DNA from: Flavobacteriales bacterium
Lineage (GTDB): Bacteria; Bacteroidota; Bacteroidia; Flavobacteriales_D; Sanyastnellaceae
Direction of reading: 5' to 3'
NCBI GenBank assembly: GCA_947456965.1
Contig: CANGTU010000006.1
Span: 16,330 to 80,329, forward strand
DNA length: 64,000 bases
The notes under the pieces were generated by a model. That model ran no database searches. It was not told the DNA's origin and worked only from the letters and a program-made list of their open reading frames with translations. The translations under genes were made by a program, and so were the position numbers. How positions within the stretch are numbered: the stretch's first letter is position 1; every line of letters begins with the position of its first letter. Below are positions 61,583 to 64,000 of the stretch, in pieces.

Positions 61583-64000
61583 ATGAGGAAAGTTTTACTG
61601 TTGTTCTCCGCTTTGGCTTGTGGCCTTATTTCATTCGCTCAGGTAACAAGCATTTCGGTTGAAACGTTCTACGTGGACAACGGTTCCGTCACCGGCTATC
61701 CCGCCGGATACACGACCTACCGGATCTTTGCCAACTGCACGAGTCCAACGGACGTGGTGGCATCGGTCATCGGGGATGATAGTTCACCTCTCGCCCTGTC
61801 CGTATCAGGAGGCGTTTGGAACCATCCGGGTGGCGGGGTGATCGGATCTGCCCTGAACGCCGGTCTGTTTGGCTTTATCCCAGCCTTGCAGTACGATTCT
61901 TACGTAACCATCGGACGCAGCAGCACAGCTGATCCCGGAGCGGCTATATATACCGTGGAAGACCCCGGGCAGGTATGGACTACCCCGGTATTCAATACAT
62001 CGCCCCTGGGCGCAACAACCATGAACATCAACTCCATCGTGGGTGGTGCGTGGTTCGCATTCCCGGGTGATGTCAACGCATTCGCCGGCGCGGATCTCAA
62101 GATTCTCATCGCCCAGATTACTACCAATGGTCCTGTCTGCGGCAGCTTCAACCTTCAGGTGTTCCCGACCTGGGATTCTCCCGGCGACCCCAGCATCATC
62201 CAGACCAACCTGACCTTTGGCACGGGTGCAAACTGTGGCCCTCCCGGCTGCACAGATCCCGATGCGCTCAACTTTGATGAGAATGCAGGCTTTGATAACG
62301 GTCTTTGCCTCTATCCATGTGCATTGGAAATCAGTGAAATCACTGCTATTCCTCCTACGTGTGCTGGAAATAACAATGGTTCTATCTATTTCGAAGGTGC
62401 TGGTGGGCAAGATTTTATCTCTTACACCTTCAACGGAGCGGATGGTGGTCTCACCCCCGACCTCTACAGCAACCTCGGCAATGGTACCTATACGCTCATG
62501 GTCAGCGATACCCGGTTTGAAAACGAATTGTTCAATCCAGGCGGAGTGTACGGCACGTGTGAGGCAACCGAGCAGGTGGTTTTCAACGTGCAGCCGCTCG
62601 TTTTCGGCACCGTTACTCCTAATCAGGTAACCTGCGGTGGTCTCCAGAACGGATGCATCTCCTCCACCGTAACCGGCGGCGTAGGAACACTTTCTTACTC
62701 GGTGCTCACATGCACCAATACGCCGGTTGCATCTGGTCTGACTGCTCCTCAGTACTGTGGCCTCGGCGGTGGAAGCTACCGGTTCTCGGTGGTGGACCAG
62801 AATGGCTGCACGGCCGTATCCAACTGCGCTACGGTGGTTTCTCCTGCGGAACTTAACCTGATTCTCCTGTCCAACTCCACTACGGATTGCCCGGATAGCG
62901 AAGACGGCCAACAGGTCGTTTCCTGGACAGGTGGTACCGGCGATGTGGATTTTTCTCTTGAGAATGACGGTGTTTACGATATCGAAGGCAATCTGGCCAA
63001 TGTGGTCCTCAGTGGTCTCGGTCAGGGTACCTACACGCTTTATGCCGCCGATGCCAATGGCTGCACGGATACTGTTGAATTCAGCATCACTGGTCCGCCT
63101 GCCATCATCATTTCCGGTGAAGTCACCCAACCAAGTTGCTTCGGCGCAGCTGACGGCGCCCTCGTGGTGACCTCCAGCGGAGGTACCTTCGGCACCAGCG
63201 TGAGCGCGGATGGCGGTGTTAATTTCAGTTTCTCCATTGAACTTATCAATCTCGAAGCCGGGGATATCACTATCCTCGCACAGGATGGTCTGGGCTGCAC
63301 CACCGAGCAAACGTTTGTTATCCAGGATCCGGCTCCTCTTGCAGCCAATATCCAGAGCAATAACATCTCCTGCTTCGGCGAGGCGGATGGTTCAGCCACT
63401 GTGGTAGCTTCCGGAGGCACGGGTGGCTATACTTACAGCATCGAGGGCGGATCCGGCCAGGCATCCAACACCTTCATCGGTCTGGCGGAAGGTTCTTATG
63501 ACCTCACAGTGCAGGATGCCAATGGATGTGTCATCACCGTTACCGATGGCGTGAACATCATCGAGCCCGAAGTACTGGAAGCACAAGTGAGTGCTACGGA
63601 TGCGCTTTGCAACAGCGGTTCCGGCACCATCACTGTAGTGGCCGATGGCGGTACTCCCGACTACTCCTATTCGATTGATGGCGGTGCATACGGTCCTTCG
63701 TCTTCATTCCAGGCAGTTGCCGGTGAATACAGCATTGCTGTGCAGGACGCTTCCGGCTGTCTCGCCGCTGGCAATGCAATCATTTCCGAACCGGAAGCCA
63801 TCGTCATCACCGGTCTTTCCGCCGATCCTATCGATGAGACACCAGGTGGCAGCACGGCCTTCACTGTAACCGGCGGAACGGGTTCCTACACCTTTGAGTG
63901 GACCAACGCCAATGGCGTCGTGGTTTCGACCAGCCAAAACTTGTCAGGACTCGATCAGGCCACTCAGGCAGGTGTGTATACCCTCACCGTGACAGACGTC
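61583..64000 (+). CDS. SprB-repeat surface protein, 3' truncated
   Basis: The frame is open from the ATG at 61583 to the window end (806 codons, no stop). A signal peptide (MRKVLLLFSALACGLISFA) is followed by an N-terminal beta domain (about 20-215) and a short Cys segment with CTDPDALNFDENAGFDNGLC, a fibronectin/EGF-like spacer common before repeats. From residue ~245 SprB-type repeats run to the edge: CAGNNNGSIYFEGAGG, PSCFGAADGALVVTSSGG, ISCFGEADGSATVVASGG, CNSGSGTITVVADGGTPDY. SprB proteins are adhesins moved along the surface during gliding. The C-terminus, and so its sorting class, is not visible. Confidence 0.9.
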   Translation, partial: MRKVLLLFSALACGLISFAQVTSISVETFYVDNGSVTGYPAGYTTYRIFANCTSPTDVVASVIGDDSSPLALSVSGGVWNHPGGGVIGSALNAGLFGFIPALQYDSYVTIGRSSTADPGAAIYTVEDPGQVWTTPVFNTSPLGATTMNINSIVGGAWFAFPGDVNAFAGADLKILIAQITTNGPVCGSFNLQVFPTWDSPGDPSIIQTNLTFGTGANCGPPGCTDPDALNFDENAGFDNGLCLYPCALEISEITAIPPTCAGNNNGSIYFEGAGGQDFISYTFNGADGGLTPDLYSNLGNGTYTLMVSDTRFENELFNPGGVYGTCEATEQVVFNVQPLVFGTVTPNQVTCGGLQNGCISSTVTGGVGTLSYSVLTCTNTPVASGLTAPQYCGLGGGSYRFSVVDQNGCTAVSNCATVVSPAELNLILLSNSTTDCPDSEDGQQVVSWTGGTGDVDFSLENDGVYDIEGNLANVVLSGLGQGTYTLYAADANGCTDTVEFSITGPPAIIISGEVTQPSCFGAADGALVVTSSGGTFGTSVSADGGVNFSFSIELINLEAGDITILAQDGLGCTTEQTFVIQDPAPLAANIQSNNISCFGEADGSATVVASGGTGGYTYSIEGGSGQASNTFIGLAEGSYDLTVQDANGCVITVTDGVNIIEPEVLEAQVSATDALCNSGSGTITVVADGGTPDYSYSIDGGAYGPSSSFQAVAGEYSIAVQDASGCLAAGNAIISEPEAIVITGLSADPIDETPGGSTAFTVTGGTGSYTFEWTNANGVVVSTSQNLSGLDQATQAGVYTLTVTDV

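Noticed and set aside
61805..63310. 501-aa open frame on the minus strand
   Set aside because: Antisense to the SprB-repeat gene, whose plus-strand frame is open through the window end with a signal peptide and repeats. The long antisense frame comes from the repeat composition.
1..64000. Mobile elements, prophage, CRISPR arrays, rRNA or toxin-antitoxin loci
   Set aside because: No transposase, integrase, phage structural gene, regularly spaced repeat or rRNA sequence was seen on either strand.

Overview
The window is a GC-rich (above 50% by eye) chromosomal piece of a Bacteroidota bacterium, most likely in or near the Flavobacteriales. The evidence is nine secreted multidomain proteins with type IX secretion system (T9SS) features (four type A sorting domains, four gliding-motility-type type B C-termini, one SprB-repeat protein cut by the window edge), a PorT homologue, GldF, a short RpoD without region 1.1, an S46 dipeptidyl-peptidase, Bacteroidota-specific DUF families (DUF4293, DUF2805, DUF4199-like) and many TAnnTTTG or TAnnTTCG promoter boxes. 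I see no insertion sequences, prophage, CRISPR array, rRNA or tRNA. The gene order looks core-chromosomal.

Layout. 1-12.3 kb: tail of a T9SS type A protein, threonine aldolase, an overlapping J-domain/S46 peptidase pair, a 41-aa membrane protein, a CotH-kinase T9SS protein and an M43 metalloprotease with SprB repeats. 12.4-23.5 kb: mostly minus-strand housekeeping genes: rpsA, rpoD, pnp, rpsO and accD, then a lipoprotein, a T9SS type B protein and an acyltransferase. 23.5-36.3 kb: mostly plus-strand: RhlE-like helicase, a 1072-aa T9SS protein, LOG protein, SGNH hydrolase, yaaA (minus), tandem FKBP isomerases, an LPP20-like lipoprotein and an FG-GAP/ASPIC T9SS protein. 36.4-43.7 kb: a minus-strand inorganic-carbon uptake operon (small exported protein, dabA, dabB, SulP transporter, DUF2490 barrel). 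43.8-52.9 kb: porT, rho, DUF4293, phoH, SAM hydroxide adenosyltransferase, a monooxygenase-like protein, gldF, purC and ffh. 52.9-64 kb: PKD-repeat T9SS protein, moaC-mobA, thioesterase, a GH13 amylase divergent from a four-repeat T9SS protein that probably binds starch, and the first 806 residues of a SprB-repeat protein.

The genes suggest a surface-active heterotroph. T9SS exports proteases and adhesins, S46 peptidase processes peptides, the amylase pair handles starch, and the Dab/SulP cluster probably supplies bicarbonate for carboxylations such as the acetyl-CoA carboxylase encoded here.

The best leads are the DabA-DabB-SulP operon with an unknown small exported protein at its head; promoter boxes only 4-9 nt before several start codons, implying leaderless mRNAs; two related palindromes that abut such boxes (acyltransferase and porT); and a three-hairpin leader in front of rpsA.
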